The notes: generated from the letters alone by a model not told the origin. 64,000 bases of DNA from Metapseudomonas otitidis (GCF_900111835.1 NZ_FOJP01000008.1:1-64000), one strand, 5' to 3'. Shown: positions 24,343 through 33,746, numbered from the stretch's first letter. Made by a program: numbers and translations.

Positions 24343-25263
24343 ATGGAACGTCCCCGTTTCCGTGCCGCCTTCCTGCACCCGCGTTTCTGGCCGCTGTGGC
24401 TGGGCCTGGGGCTGCTCTGGCTGCTCACCCAACTGCCTTACCCGGCGCTGGTGCGCCTCGGGCGCGTGCTCGGGGGCTGGATGGGGCGGCTGGCCGGCTC
24501 GCGTCGTCGCATCGTCCGGCGCAACCTTGAGCTGTGCTTCCCGACCATGACGGCGGAGGCCCGTGAGCGCTTGCTGCGGGAGAACTTCGCCTCCACCGGC
24601 ATCGCCTTCTTCGAGATGGCCATGAGCTGGTGGTGGCCGGCCGCGCGCCTGCGTCGCCTGGCCCACATCGAAGGCCTGGAGCACCTGCAGCAGGCCCAGG
24701 CCGAAGGGCACGGCGTGATCCTCATGGCCCTGCACTTCACCACCCTGGAGATCGGCGCGGCGCTGCTCGGCCAGGTGCACACCATCGACGGCATGTACCG
24801 CGAGCACAAGAACCCGTTGTTCGACTACATCCAGCGCCGGGGCCGCGAGCGCCACAACCTGGACGCCACCGCCATCGAGCGCGAAGACGTGCGCGCCATG
24901 CTCAAGGTGCTGCGTGCCGGCCGTGCCATCTGGTACGCGCCGGACCAGGACTACGGTGCCAAGCAGAGCCTGTTCGTGCCGCTGTTCGGGATCACCGCCG
25001 CCACCGTCACCGCCACCACCAAGTTCGCCCGCCTGGGCCGTGCCAAGGTGCTGCCTTTCACCCAGGAGCGGCTGGCCGATGGCTCGGGCTACCGCCTGGT
25101 GGTGCACCCGCCGCTGGCGGACTTCCCCGGCGAGAGCGAAGAGGCGGACTGCATCCGCATCAACCAGTGGATCGAGCAGGAGGTCAGCCGCCTGCCCGAG
25201 CAGTACCTCTGGGCGCACCGGCGCTTCAAGAGCCGGCCCGAGGGCGAGCCCAAGCTCTATTAG
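24343..25263 (+). CDS. lpxL: Lipid A biosynthesis lauroyl acyltransferase (LpxL/HtrB type)
   Basis: The 306-residue inner-membrane enzyme adds a secondary acyl chain to Kdo2-lipid A or its precursor. One N-terminal membrane segment (FWPLWLGLGLLWLLTQLPY) is followed by the HX4E motif ALHFTTLEIG and the WYAPDQDYG segment typical of the family. The ATG at 24343 gives the usual N-terminus and follows GGAATC; an upstream ATG at 24319 is less likely. Its place next to minC is conserved in P. aeruginosa. Confidence 0.92.
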   Translation: MERPRFRAAFLHPRFWPLWLGLGLLWLLTQLPYPALVRLGRVLGGWMGRLAGSRRRIVRRNLELCFPTMTAEARERLLRENFASTGIAFFEMAMSWWWPAARLRRLAHIEGLEHLQQAQAEGHGVILMALHFTTLEIGAALLGQVHTIDGMYREHKNPLFDYIQRRGRERHNLDATAIEREDVRAMLKVLRAGRAIWYAPDQDYGAKQSLFVPLFGITAATVTATTKFARLGRAKVLPFTQERLADGSGYRLVVHPPLADFPGESEEADCIRINQWIEQEVSRLPEQYLWAHRRFKSRPEGEPKLY

Positions 25264-25302
25264 CGCTGGCCTACACTTGCGAGAAAAACAGCGGACGCCG
25301 CC

Positions 25303-26493
25303 ATGACTTCGACCCCCGCCGCCACACCCGTCACAGGCCTGATCCTTTCCGGGGGTGGCGCCCGGGCGGCCTACCAGGTGGGGGTGCTGGCCGCCATCGC
25401 CGACCTGCTGCCGGATTCGGCGTGCAACCCCTTCCCGGTGATCGTCGGCACCTCCGCCGGTGCCATCAATGCCGTGGGCCTGGCCTGCGGTGCCCTGCAC
25501 TTCAGTGAGGCGATCCGTCGTCTGACCGCCGTCTGGCAGGGCTTCGAGACGCACCAGGTGTACCGCAGCGACTGGCCCGGGGTGATGCGCCAGAGCCTGC
25601 GCTTCCTCGGCCACAGCCTGCTGGGCATGAACCGCCACTCGCCGGTGGCGCTGCTGGACAACGCGCCGCTGCGCACCCTGCTGGAGCGCGAGCTGGATTT
25701 CTCCGGCATCGCCGCCGCCATCCGCATGCGCCAGCTGCGTGCCGTGGCGGTGACCGCCTTCGGCTACGAGACCGGCCAGGCGGTGACCTTCTATCAAGGC
25801 CGCGCCACCATCGACCCCTGGTTCCGCCACCGCCGTGGCGGCGTGCCGACCCGGCTGAGTGTCGAGCACCTGCTGGCCAGCGCCGCGATCCCGCTGATCT
25901 TCCCGCCGGTCAGGCTGCACCGCGAATACTACGGCGACGGCGCGGTGCGCCAGTCGGCACCCATCAGCCCGGCGCTGCACCTGGGCGCCAGCCGGGTGCT
26001 GGTGGTGGGGGTGAGTGGCAACCCCAGTGAGGACGCCCGCGACAACGGCATGGCCCGCATTGGCACCGGCAACCCGCCGAGCCTCGCGCAGATCGGCGGG
26101 CACATGCTCAACAGCACCTTCATCGACAACCTGGAAAGCGACATCGAGCTGCTGGAACGGATCAACCAGCTCAGCCGGCTGATCCCCGACGAGGCCCACC
26201 GGCGCAACCTGGGGATGAAGCCGGTGGAGGTGCTGGTGGTGTCGCCCAGCCGGCCGCTGGATGAAATCGCCGCGCGCCATCGGCGCGAGCTGCCCCGTGC
26301 CATCCGCACCTTCCTGCGCGGACCGGGCGCCACCAAGGCCAGTGGCGCCGGGGTGATCAGCTACCTGCTGTTCGAGGCCGGCTACTGCAACGAGCTGATC
26401 GAGCTGGGCTACCAGGACGCCATGGCACAGAAGCTGGAGCTGCTGGCGTTCCTCGGCCTGTCCGAGGAAGCCACGCTGCCCGAACCGGCCTAG
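25303..26493 (+). CDS. Patatin-like phospholipase
   Basis: The 396-residue protein has the patatin oxyanion motif LSGGGARAAYQVG and the nucleophile motif VGTSAGAI (GxSxG). The catalytic aspartate is in YYGDGAVRQ, giving an intact Ser-Asp dyad. Patatins hydrolyse acyl chains of phospholipids. No signal peptide is present, so it should act in the cytoplasm or at the inner membrane. It converges on the pirin gene, with which its stop overlaps by four bases. Confidence 0.92.
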   Translation: MTSTPAATPVTGLILSGGGARAAYQVGVLAAIADLLPDSACNPFPVIVGTSAGAINAVGLACGALHFSEAIRRLTAVWQGFETHQVYRSDWPGVMRQSLRFLGHSLLGMNRHSPVALLDNAPLRTLLERELDFSGIAAAIRMRQLRAVAVTAFGYETGQAVTFYQGRATIDPWFRHRRGGVPTRLSVEHLLASAAIPLIFPPVRLHREYYGDGAVRQSAPISPALHLGASRVLVVGVSGNPSEDARDNGMARIGTGNPPSLAQIGGHMLNSTFIDNLESDIELLERINQLSRLIPDEAHRRNLGMKPVEVLVVSPSRPLDEIAARHRRELPRAIRTFLRGPGATKASGAGVISYLLFEAGYCNELIELGYQDAMAQKLELLAFLGLSEEATLPEPA

Positions 26494-27338
26494 CCGGCCA
26501 GGCGGCCGTCGCGGTAGTCGCGCAGCGCCTGTTCGATCTCCTCCCGGCTGTTCATCACGAAGGGCCCGTACTGCACGATGGGCTCGCCCAGCGGGCGGCC
26601 CGCCAGCAGCAGCACCTTCGCGCCCTCGCTGCTCGCCAGCTCGACTGCACCCTGTTCCGAAAGACGCGCCAGACGCCCCTTGCCGACCGGGTTGCCGTTC
26701 ACATGCAGCGCGCCTTCGTACACGTACAGCAGCACCCGCAGGCCGTCGGCCAGGCGCGGCGCCACCCGGCTGCCGGCGGGCAGGTGGAGGTCGAAGAGGT
26801 GGGGTTCGGTGTGCGGGCGCTGCACCGCACCGTCCTGTTGCACCTGGCCATCGTCGAAGCGACCGGCGATCACCCGTGCCTCGACCCCACCGGCCGTGCG
26901 CAGGTGCGGAATCTCGGCCGGGGCGAAGTCGCGGTAGCCGGGGTCGCCGAGCTTGTCCCTGGCCGGCAGGTTGAGCCAGATCTGGAAGCCGCGCATGACG
27001 CCCTCCTGCTGCTCCGGCATCTCGCTGTGGATGATGCCGCGGGCGGCCGTCATCCACTGCACGCCGCCGTTCTGCAGCAGGCCGACGTTGCCCAGGTGGT
27101 CTTCGTGGCGCATGCGCCCTTCGAGCATGTAGGTGATGGTCTCGAAGCCCCGGTGCGGGTGGGCGGGGAAGCCGGCGACGTAGTCGTCCGGGTTGGCCGA
27201 GCCGAACTCGTCGAGCATCAGGAAGGGGTCGAAGCGCGGGATGCCCTGCTCGGCGAAGACGCGGATCAGGTTGACCCCGGCGCCGTCGGAAGCGGGCTGG
27301 CCGGGGCGTTGCTCAAGAAGCTGGCGATAGGTGCTCAT
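26490..27338 (-). CDS. Pirin family protein
   Basis: The 282-residue bicupin protein shows pirin motifs DPFLMLDEFG, FPAHPHRGFETITYMLEGRMRH and GVQWMTAARGIIHSEMP. The histidines and glutamate of the N-terminal cupin bind a metal. Bacterial pirins act as quercetinases or as partners of metabolic enzymes and regulators, and which applies here is unknown. It is a single leftward gene converging on the patatin gene. Confidence 0.92.
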   Translation of the reverse strand: MSTYRQLLEQRPGQPASDGAGVNLIRVFAEQGIPRFDPFLMLDEFGSANPDDYVAGFPAHPHRGFETITYMLEGRMRHEDHLGNVGLLQNGGVQWMTAARGIIHSEMPEQQEGVMRGFQIWLNLPARDKLGDPGYRDFAPAEIPHLRTAGGVEARVIAGRFDDGQVQQDGAVQRPHTEPHLFDLHLPAGSRVAPRLADGLRVLLYVYEGALHVNGNPVGKGRLARLSEQGAVELASSEGAKVLLLAGRPLGEPIVQYGPFVMNSREEIEQALRDYRDGRLAG

Positions 27339-27479
27339 GGGAGCCTCCCTGGATGACGGACCGGGCGATCCTAATCCAGGGAATTGAATGAATGGTGCGT
27401 GATTTTGCGTGGTTTCAATCGAAGTGCTGGATGAGTAGCCGATGAGCCCCCCACCCGGTTCCCGGGCGGGGAGGGCGCA

Positions 27480-28259
27480 TCACTCGGCGATCTGCAGCTT
27501 GCGCGACTCGGTGTAGACGTAGCGGATCTTCTCGTACTCGAACGGCGAGTTGAGCTGGCCGTAGCGGAAGCTGGTGGTGTAGCGCTTGTCGACGATGCGC
27601 AGCGCGGTGATTTCCGGGTGGTCGCTGCTCACCTCCGCCACGTTGAGGAAGTTGATCTGGTTCTCCGCGGCGAAATCCACCACCAGGCCGGTGGTGTCGC
27701 GCAGGTTCGACGGCCCCAGCAGCGGCAGCATCAGGTAGGGGCCGGCGCCGACGCCGTAGAAGCCCAGGGTCTGGCCGAAGTCCTCGCTCTGCTTGGGCAG
27801 GCCCATCAGGGTGGCCGGGTCCCACAGGCCGACCACGCCGATGGTGGTGTTGATCAGCAGGCGCCCGGTGACCTCCATGGAGCGCTGGCCCTTGAACTGC
27901 AGCAGGCTGTTGACCAGGTTGGGCACGTCGCCGAGGTTGCTGAAGAAGTTGCTCACGCCGCTGCGTACGAAGCGCGGCGTGACGTAGGTGTAGCCACGCA
28001 CCACGGGCAGGAACACCCACTGATCGAAGCGGTAGTTGAAGTGGTAGACGCGGCGGTTCCAGGACTCCAGCGGGTCGTAGACCTCCAGGGCATCGAAGGT
28101 CGAGCGCTCGAACTCGCGCTGGTCCAGGCCGGGGTTGAACGTCAGCTGGCGCAGTGGCTGGGTGAAGCCGTCCGGGTCGGCAACGGGTTTGGCCGGGGTG
28201 TCGGCGAATACCGGCAGGCTGGCCAGCAGCAGGGCGGGCAGGAGTGCGTACTTAGCCAC
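27480..28259 (-). CDS. mlaA: Outer-membrane lipid-asymmetry lipoprotein MlaA (VacJ)
   Basis: The product of about 259 residues removes misplaced phospholipids from the outer leaflet and hands them to MlaC. It contains the MlaA/VacJ core motifs DPLESWNRRVYHFNYRFDQW and GDVPNLVNSLLQFKG, then GVVGLWDPATLMGL. A GTG start at 28259 places a signal peptide (AKYALLPALLLASLPVFA) at the N-terminus. It lacks an obvious lipobox cysteine, which is unusual for MlaA. The start overlaps the preceding hydrolase stop by eight bases, so the two are coupled. Confidence 0.88.
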   Translation of the reverse strand: MAKYALLPALLLASLPVFADTPAKPVADPDGFTQPLRQLTFNPGLDQREFERSTFDALEVYDPLESWNRRVYHFNYRFDQWVFLPVVRGYTYVTPRFVRSGVSNFFSNLGDVPNLVNSLLQFKGQRSMEVTGRLLINTTIGVVGLWDPATLMGLPKQSEDFGQTLGFYGVGAGPYLMLPLLGPSNLRDTTGLVVDFAAENQINFLNVAEVSSDHPEITALRIVDKRYTTSFRYGQLNSPFEYEKIRYVYTESRKLQIAE

Positions 28260-29550
28260 GGAAGAACTCCAGCATGGCGTCGCTGTTGACGCGGTAGTTG
28301 AGGTTGCCGCAGTGCCCGCCATGGGGGTAGACGGTCAGGCGGTCGCCGAAGGTACGGCGCAGGAAGCCCAGGTCACCGGTGCCGAGGATCACGTCGTCGG
28401 CGTTGTGCATCACCGCGATCTTGCTGCTGCTTTTGAGGTAGTCCTCCAGGGCGTAGAGGCTCACTTGGTCGATCAATTGGGTGAGGCTGCCGCCGTCGAA
28501 GCGCGCGCGCCAGAAGGGGATCAGTTGCTCGGTGATGTAGCAGTCGAAGTCACACAGCAGTGCGCCCTTGAAGTAGGGCGTCAGGCTCGTGCCTTCGGTG
28601 ATGGGCATCTTCACCGGGGTGATCAGCCCGCGGCGGTTGATCAGGTCCGAAGTGAAGGCGATGTCCGAGGCGGAGAAGCGGAACGAGGTGCCGATCAGCA
28701 TCGCCATCTGTTCGTTGGAGAGCTTCTGCTTGGACTGCTGGAAGTCGTAGAGCATCGCGTCGTTGATGTCGACGTAGCCGCGCTGCTGGAAGTAGCGGGT
28801 CAGCTTGCCCAGCACCACTTCATAGAAGTTGGTGTTGGTGTCGATGCCCTTCACCCGGGTCTGCACCAGGCGGTCCAGGTTGCTGATGGAGGTGTAGAGG
28901 TTCACCGGCGGGTTGAGCAGCAGCACGCGCTTGAAGTTGAAGCTGCGCCGGGTCTCGTCCAGGTGGCTGACGAAGGCCGCCTCCAGGGCGCCCAGGCTGT
29001 AGCCGGTGAGGTAGAAGTCGGTGACCGGCAGGCGCGGGTGCTGCGCGCGCACGGCCTGCATCACCCGGTACAGATCGTCGGCGTCCTCGGTGGACAGGCC
29101 GGGGGTGGCGAAGCGCGAGGCGGCGGCCATGAAGTCGTAGCTGCTCGGCGAGGACAGTTGCACCACGTGGAAGCCGGCGCCGTAGAACAGCTTCTTCAGG
29201 TACTCGGCGAGGGTGCTGGAGTAGTGCGCACCGGTGCCGGCGATGATGAACACCAGCGGCGCCGCGTGGTCCTGCTTGGCCAGGCGGTAGCCCAGGGTGC
29301 GCACCGGCCAGAAGTTGTCCGGCAGCTGGAACTCCCGCTCGGGGCGCAGCTTCAGCGAGTAGTCGGCCTGGTCGATGTCCTCGTCGTCCGGCAGCTCGGG
29401 ACGCAGCTCGGGCGGCGTGGTGGCGATGGTCGCCTCGAACGGGTTGGTCAGCGGGTAGCCGTAGCTGGCCGCGTCGATGTCGGCCGCCCACAGCGGGGCA
29501 CAGAAAAGCAGGCCGCCAAGCAGGGCGGCGATACGGCGGGTCAGGGCCAT
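28252..29550 (-). CDS. Periplasmic or secreted alpha/beta-hydrolase co-transcribed with mlaA
   Basis: The 432-residue protein starts MALTRRIAALLGGLLFCAPLWAA, a signal peptide. An alpha/beta-hydrolase fold follows, with oxyanion region FIIAGTGAHYSS, nucleophile elbow GYSLGALEAAF and late histidine in YPHGGHCGNL. The substrate is unknown. Overlap with mlaA suggests a role in outer-membrane lipid handling, which is an inference. The ATG at 29550 is chosen because it directly precedes the signal peptide. Confidence 0.82.
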   Translation of the reverse strand: MALTRRIAALLGGLLFCAPLWAADIDAASYGYPLTNPFEATIATTPPELRPELPDDEDIDQADYSLKLRPEREFQLPDNFWPVRTLGYRLAKQDHAAPLVFIIAGTGAHYSSTLAEYLKKLFYGAGFHVVQLSSPSSYDFMAAASRFATPGLSTEDADDLYRVMQAVRAQHPRLPVTDFYLTGYSLGALEAAFVSHLDETRRSFNFKRVLLLNPPVNLYTSISNLDRLVQTRVKGIDTNTNFYEVVLGKLTRYFQQRGYVDINDAMLYDFQQSKQKLSNEQMAMLIGTSFRFSASDIAFTSDLINRRGLITPVKMPITEGTSLTPYFKGALLCDFDCYITEQLIPFWRARFDGGSLTQLIDQVSLYALEDYLKSSSKIAVMHNADDVILGTGDLGFLRRTFGDRLTVYPHGGHCGNLNYRVNSDAMLEFFRG

Positions 29551-29689
29551 GTGGGTCGTTCTCGTGGCTGGAGCGTGAGGGCCGAGTGAAGTACGCAGGC
29601 TATGACAAGCGCAACCGCAGCAAAGTGCCGCAGTGAGTGGCAATCTGCCTGCCCCCGGCCAGGCTGGCAAGAACAAAGCCGTGGGCGGC

Positions 29690-30256
29690 TCAGTCCAGGC
29701 GCTCGATGCGCTCCAGCCAGACCAGTTCGCAGGCGCCGTTGCCGGTGTCCTCGCGGGTCAGCGAGCTGACCCAGGTGAAGCCGTCGTCGCCGTCCACCCT
29801 GACCAGTTGCCCGATGATGCGGATGCGCTGGCCGGGCGCCACGTCCGCCAGGTCGCGAGCTACCTGCGCCGTGGCCGGGATCATGTGCATGTTGGCGCTG
29901 TGGGTCTCGATCTCCCGCCGGGGAATGGGGAAGCGCTCGGTAGACCAGTGGTACCAGCGGTTGCCCTGGGTGATGCGGATCTGCGCCAGCACCGCCGGAT
30001 CGGCCATAGGCCCCCAGCCCAGGGCCAGGTCGGTGGGGGAGAGGCGGGCGCCGGCGTCGAAGCGGTAGTCCTCGCGGCCGAGGATGCGCGCCTCCAGCTG
30101 GAAGGGCTGCAGCGGGGTGATGCGGTCCTTGCCCACGCGCAGCTCCCCGAAGGCGCTGTTGGCCGGCGGTGTGTGCGGAGTGGGGCGGGCCATGGTGTAG
30201 AGCATCCAGGCCAGGGCCAGCGCCGCGCAGAGGTAGACGAAGCGGGACAGGTTCAT
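29690..30256 (-). CDS. Hypothetical membrane-anchored periplasmic protein
   Basis: The 188-residue protein has one N-terminal membrane segment (FVYLCAALALAWMLYTMA). The remaining, probably periplasmic part includes LGWGPMADPAVLAQIRI and HSANMHMIPATAQV, then an oligonucleotide-binding-like strand region (RIRIIGQLVRVDGDDGF). I do not assign a function. It lies 139 bases upstream of the hydrolase-mlaA pair in the same direction and may belong to the same unit. Confidence 0.7.
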   Translation of the reverse strand: MNLSRFVYLCAALALAWMLYTMARPTPHTPPANSAFGELRVGKDRITPLQPFQLEARILGREDYRFDAGARLSPTDLALGWGPMADPAVLAQIRITQGNRWYHWSTERFPIPRREIETHSANMHMIPATAQVARDLADVAPGQRIRIIGQLVRVDGDDGFTWVSSLTREDTGNGACELVWLERIERLD

Positions 30257-30389
30257 GGGGCGCAGTGTAGTGGCTGCAGGGCAAGGCGGAACCCGGCGCC
30301 TGGCCCCTCGTCACAATTGTGCGAAGCACCTTGCATAAGGCTTGCGGCGGTTTATCCTTGGCGCCGCTTTTCATCCACCGGAGAGAACC

Positions 30390-30770
30390 ATGTCCCGCCG
30401 TTTCCCCCTCATTGCCCTGCTGGTGCTGTTCGCCCTCTGGTTGGCCGGCAGCTACGGGTTGCGCTATGCGCTGATGGAGGATGCCCAGTGGGTCGGGCTC
30501 TGCGTGGAAGACGCCCAGCGCTGGGAATGCCAGCTGCGTGCCGGCCTGGGCCTGCTGATCCACCACCGGGTGATCGCCCTGGGGGCCCTGGGCCTGGCGC
30601 TGGTGGCCTTCTTCCTGCCCGGCCGCGCCGGCTGGCGCCTGGGTGTGCTGGGCATGCTGGTGGCCCTGCCGGCCATGGTGCTGTACAGCGCCAGCATCGG
30701 CGTGTTCGCCGTGGTGATCGCAGCCCTGCGGCTGGTACGTCGCCCGGGGGCAACGCCCGCCACGGCCTGA
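30390..30770 (+). CDS. Hypothetical inner-membrane protein with three or four helices
   Basis: The 126-residue protein has an N-terminal hydrophobic segment (LIALLVLFALWLAGSYGL) and a cysteine-containing loop (VGLCVEDAQRWECQLRAG). Further segments follow at roughly residues 55-75 and 80-112. GGAGAG precedes the ATG at 30390. No family was recognised. The two loop cysteines could form a periplasmic disulfide. A clear terminator follows, so the gene stands alone. Confidence 0.7.
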   Translation: MSRRFPLIALLVLFALWLAGSYGLRYALMEDAQWVGLCVEDAQRWECQLRAGLGLLIHHRVIALGALGLALVAFFLPGRAGWRLGVLGMLVALPAMVLYSASIGVFAVVIAALRLVRRPGATPATA

Positions 30771-30787
30771 CGGCCCATGTCACTGGA

Positions 30788-30813
30788 AAGGGATGCCGAG
30801 GCATCCCTTTTTT
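30788..30813 (+). terminator. Rho-independent terminator
   Basis: The stem AAGGGATGCC with GGCATCCCTT is followed directly by TTTTTT, 18 bases after the small membrane-protein gene. Confidence 0.92.
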
Positions 30814-30881
30814 ATTGACGCCGTTCTGTACGCACTCACGCCGGCTCCGCTATTTTTTCCCGATCAACCAGGGAGAGACGC

Positions 30882-32369
30882 ATGTTCGAATCTGCGGAAA
30901 TCGGCCATTCCATCGACAAGGACACCTACGAGAAAGGTGTGCTGGAGCTTCGCGAGGCGCTGCTGGAGGCGCAGTTCGAGCTGAAGCAGCAGGCACGCTT
31001 CCCGGTGGTCATCCTGATCAACGGCATCGAGGGGGCCGGCAAGGGCGAGACGGTCAAGCTGCTCAACGAGTGGATGGACCCGCGCCTGATCCATGTCGAG
31101 AGCTTCCTCACCCCCACCGACGAGGAGCTGGCGCGGCCGCCGCAGTGGCGTTTCTGGCGCAAGCTGCCGCCCAAGGGGCAGATCGGCATCTTCTTCGGCA
31201 ACTGGTACAGCCAGATGCTCCACGCCCGGGTGGAGGGCGACATCAAGGACGCCCGCTTCGACCAGGCCATCGACGGCGCCGAGCGCTTCGAGCGGATGCT
31301 CTGCGACGAGGGCGCGCTGATCTTCAAGTTCTGGTTCCACCTTTCCAAGAAGCAGCTCAAGCAGCGCCTCAAGACCCTGGAAAGCGACCCCCAGCGCAGC
31401 TGGCAGCTCAACCCGCTGGACTGGAAGCAGAGCGAGACCTACGACCGCTTCGTGCGCTTCGGCGAGCGCATGTTGCGCCGTACCAGCCGCGACTATGCGC
31501 CCTGGTACGTGATCGAGGGCATCGACGAGCATTACCGCAGCCTCAGCGTCGGCCGCATCCTGCTGGAGGGCCTGCAGGCGGCGCTCAAGCGCAAGGACCG
31601 CCAGCAACCGCAACCCCATGCCGCACCGCTGACTTCCAGCCTGGACAACCGCAGCCTGCTGGACGCCCTCGACCTCGGCCTGTCCCTGGACAAGGACGAA
31701 TACCGCGAACAACTGGCCGCCGAGCAGGCGCGCCTGGCCAAGCTGATGTGGGACAAGCGCTTCCGCAGCCATGCGCTGATGGCGGTGTTCGAGGGCAACG
31801 ACGCCGCCGGCAAGGGCGGGGCGATCCGCCGCGTCACCGGCGCCCTCGACCCGCGCCAGTACCGCACCGTGCCCATTGCCGCCCCCACCGAGGAGGAGCG
31901 CGCGCAGCCCTACCTGTGGCGTTTCTGGCGGCACGTGCCGCCGCGCCGGCAGTTCACTATCTTCGACCGCTCCTGGTACGGCCGGGTGCTGGTGGAGCGG
32001 GTCGAGGGGTTCTGCAGCCAGGCCGACTGGCTGCGGGCCTACAGCGAGATCAACGACTTCGAGGAGCAACTGCACGACCACGGCATCGTGGTGGTGAAGT
32101 TCTGGCTGGCCATCGACAAGGACGAGCAGATGAAGCGCTTCAAGGAGCGCGAGCAGACCTCGTTCAAGCGCTACAAGATCACCGAGGAAGACTGGCGCAA
32201 CCGCGACAAGTGGGACCAGTACGTCAGCGCGGTGGGCGACATGGTGGACCGCACCAGCACCGAGATCGCGCCCTGGACCCTGGTGGAGGCCAACGACAAG
32301 CGCTTTGCTCGGGTGAAGGTGCTGCGCACCATCAATGACGCCCTGGAGGCCGCCTTCCGCAAGTCCTGA
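30882..32369 (+). CDS. pap: Polyphosphate:AMP phosphotransferase (two PPK2 domains)
   Basis: The 495-residue protein makes ADP from AMP using polyphosphate. It consists of two PPK2 domains in tandem. Walker A motifs are GIEGAGKGETVK in the first and GNDAAGKGGAIRR in the second. The second also has the lid and catalytic segment SWYGRVLVERVEGF. In characterised fused class II enzymes the C-terminal domain carries activity. Here both P-loops are intact, while SWYGR is replaced by NWYSQ in the first domain. It stands alone between terminator and thiolase. Confidence 0.93.
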   Translation: MFESAEIGHSIDKDTYEKGVLELREALLEAQFELKQQARFPVVILINGIEGAGKGETVKLLNEWMDPRLIHVESFLTPTDEELARPPQWRFWRKLPPKGQIGIFFGNWYSQMLHARVEGDIKDARFDQAIDGAERFERMLCDEGALIFKFWFHLSKKQLKQRLKTLESDPQRSWQLNPLDWKQSETYDRFVRFGERMLRRTSRDYAPWYVIEGIDEHYRSLSVGRILLEGLQAALKRKDRQQPQPHAAPLTSSLDNRSLLDALDLGLSLDKDEYREQLAAEQARLAKLMWDKRFRSHALMAVFEGNDAAGKGGAIRRVTGALDPRQYRTVPIAAPTEEERAQPYLWRFWRHVPPRRQFTIFDRSWYGRVLVERVEGFCSQADWLRAYSEINDFEEQLHDHGIVVVKFWLAIDKDEQMKRFKEREQTSFKRYKITEEDWRNRDKWDQYVSAVGDMVDRTSTEIAPWTLVEANDKRFARVKVLRTINDALEAAFRKS

Positions 32370-32485
32370 ACCATGGGCGCGCATACGCCGGGTGAATGAT
32401 CGTCGCGGGCGAGGATAGTCGGCATCTATCCTCGCCCCATCGTCAATGGACACCCGTCCTCCAACCGACAAGAAAGAGGTGCCTC

Positions 32486-33670
32486 ATGCGTGAAGTGGTG
32501 ATAGTCGACAGCGTCCGGACCGGCCTGGCCAAGTCCTTCCGCGGCAAGTTCAACATGACTCGGCCCGACGACATGGCCGCCCACTGCGTGAATGCGCTGC
32601 TGGCACGCAACGACCTGGACCCGGCGCTGGTGGACGACTGCGTGGTCGGGGCCGGCTCCAACGAAGGCGCCCAGGGCCACAACATCGGCCGTAACGTGGC
32701 CGTGCTGTCCGGCCTGGGCATCGGCGTCGCCGGCATGACCCTGAACCGCTACTGCTCCTCCGGCCTGCAGGCCATCGCCATCGCCGCCAACCAGATCGCC
32801 TCCGGCTGCAGCGACGTGATGGTGGCCGGCGGCGTGGAGTCCATCACCCTGACGCTGAAAAGCATCAACCAGGACAACTTCGTCAACCCGCGCCTGAAGC
32901 TGGAACACCCCGGCATCTACTACCCTATGGGCCAGACCGCCGAGATCGTCGCGCGCCGCTATAACGTCAGCCGCGAGGTCCAGGACCTCTACGCCCTGCA
33001 GAGCCAGCAGCGCACCGCCCGCGCCCAGGCCGACGGCCTGTTCGCCGACGAGATCGTGCCGATGAACGTCAAGTACGCGGTGGAGGACAAGGCCACCGGC
33101 GAGAAGCAGATTCTCGACGGCGTGGTCGACCGCGACGACTGCAACCGCGCCGACACCACCCTGGAGGGCCTGAACAGCCTCAAGCCGGTGTTCTCCGAAG
33201 ACGGCAGCGTCACCGCCGGCAACTCCTCCCAGCTCTCCGACGGCGCCTCCATGACCCTGCTGATGAGCCTGGACAAGGCCATCGAGCTGGGCCTCAAGCC
33301 CCGTGCCTTCTTCCGTGGCTTCACCGTGGCCGGCTGCGAGCCGGACGAAATGGGCATCGGCCCGGTGTTCTCGGTGCCCAAGCTGCTCAAGGCCCGTGGC
33401 CTGAGCATCGACGACATCGACCTGTGGGAGCTGAACGAGGCCTTCGCCTCCCAGTGCGTCTACGCCCGTGATCGCCTGGGCATCGACAACGAGAAGTACA
33501 ACGTCAACGGCGGCTCCATCTCCATCGGCCACCCCTTCGGCATGACCGGCTCGCGCCAGGTCGGCCACCTGGTGCGCGAGCTGCAGCGTCGCGGCAAGCG
33601 CTACGGCATCGTCACCATGTGCGTGGGCGGCGGCATGGGCGCCACCGGGCTGTTCGAAGCGGTCCGCTGA
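32486..33670 (+). CDS. Acetyl-CoA C-acyltransferase (thiolase)
   Basis: The 394-residue thiolase shows the nucleophilic cysteine in NRYCSSGLQAIA. The histidine is in GGSISIGHPFGMTGSR and the second cysteine in CVGGGMGATGLFE, giving a complete active site. Thiolases cleave 3-ketoacyl-CoA in beta-oxidation or condense acyl-CoAs. The ATG at 32486 follows AAAGAGGT. It is monocistronic with a strong terminator. FadA or an acetyl-CoA acetyltransferase specialised for other chains are both possible. Confidence 0.93.
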   Translation: MREVVIVDSVRTGLAKSFRGKFNMTRPDDMAAHCVNALLARNDLDPALVDDCVVGAGSNEGAQGHNIGRNVAVLSGLGIGVAGMTLNRYCSSGLQAIAIAANQIASGCSDVMVAGGVESITLTLKSINQDNFVNPRLKLEHPGIYYPMGQTAEIVARRYNVSREVQDLYALQSQQRTARAQADGLFADEIVPMNVKYAVEDKATGEKQILDGVVDRDDCNRADTTLEGLNSLKPVFSEDGSVTAGNSSQLSDGASMTLLMSLDKAIELGLKPRAFFRGFTVAGCEPDEMGIGPVFSVPKLLKARGLSIDDIDLWELNEAFASQCVYARDRLGIDNEKYNVNGGSISIGHPFGMTGSRQVGHLVRELQRRGKRYGIVTMCVGGGMGATGLFEAVR

Positions 33671-33691
33671 GTTCCGGCGGCCCATATGCGC

Positions 33692-33730
33692 GAAACCCGC
33701 TGGAGGGAACTCCAGCGGGTTTCGTCGTTT
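33692..33730 (+). terminator. Strong bidirectional-type terminator after the thiolase gene
   Basis: A perfect 14-bp stem, GAAACCCGCTGGAG with CTCCAGCGGGTTTC, has the loop GGAA and is followed by GTCGTTTC. It lies between the convergent thiolase and DUF6316 genes. Confidence 0.93.
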
Positions 33731-33746
33731 CAGGGCGGCAGGTTCG

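Noticed and set aside
24235..27057. 940-codon open frame on the minus strand across the lpxL and patatin genes
   Set aside because: It is antisense to two well-identified genes, has low-complexity Ala/Gly/Arg/His composition and no domain. Long spurious frames are common in high-GC DNA.
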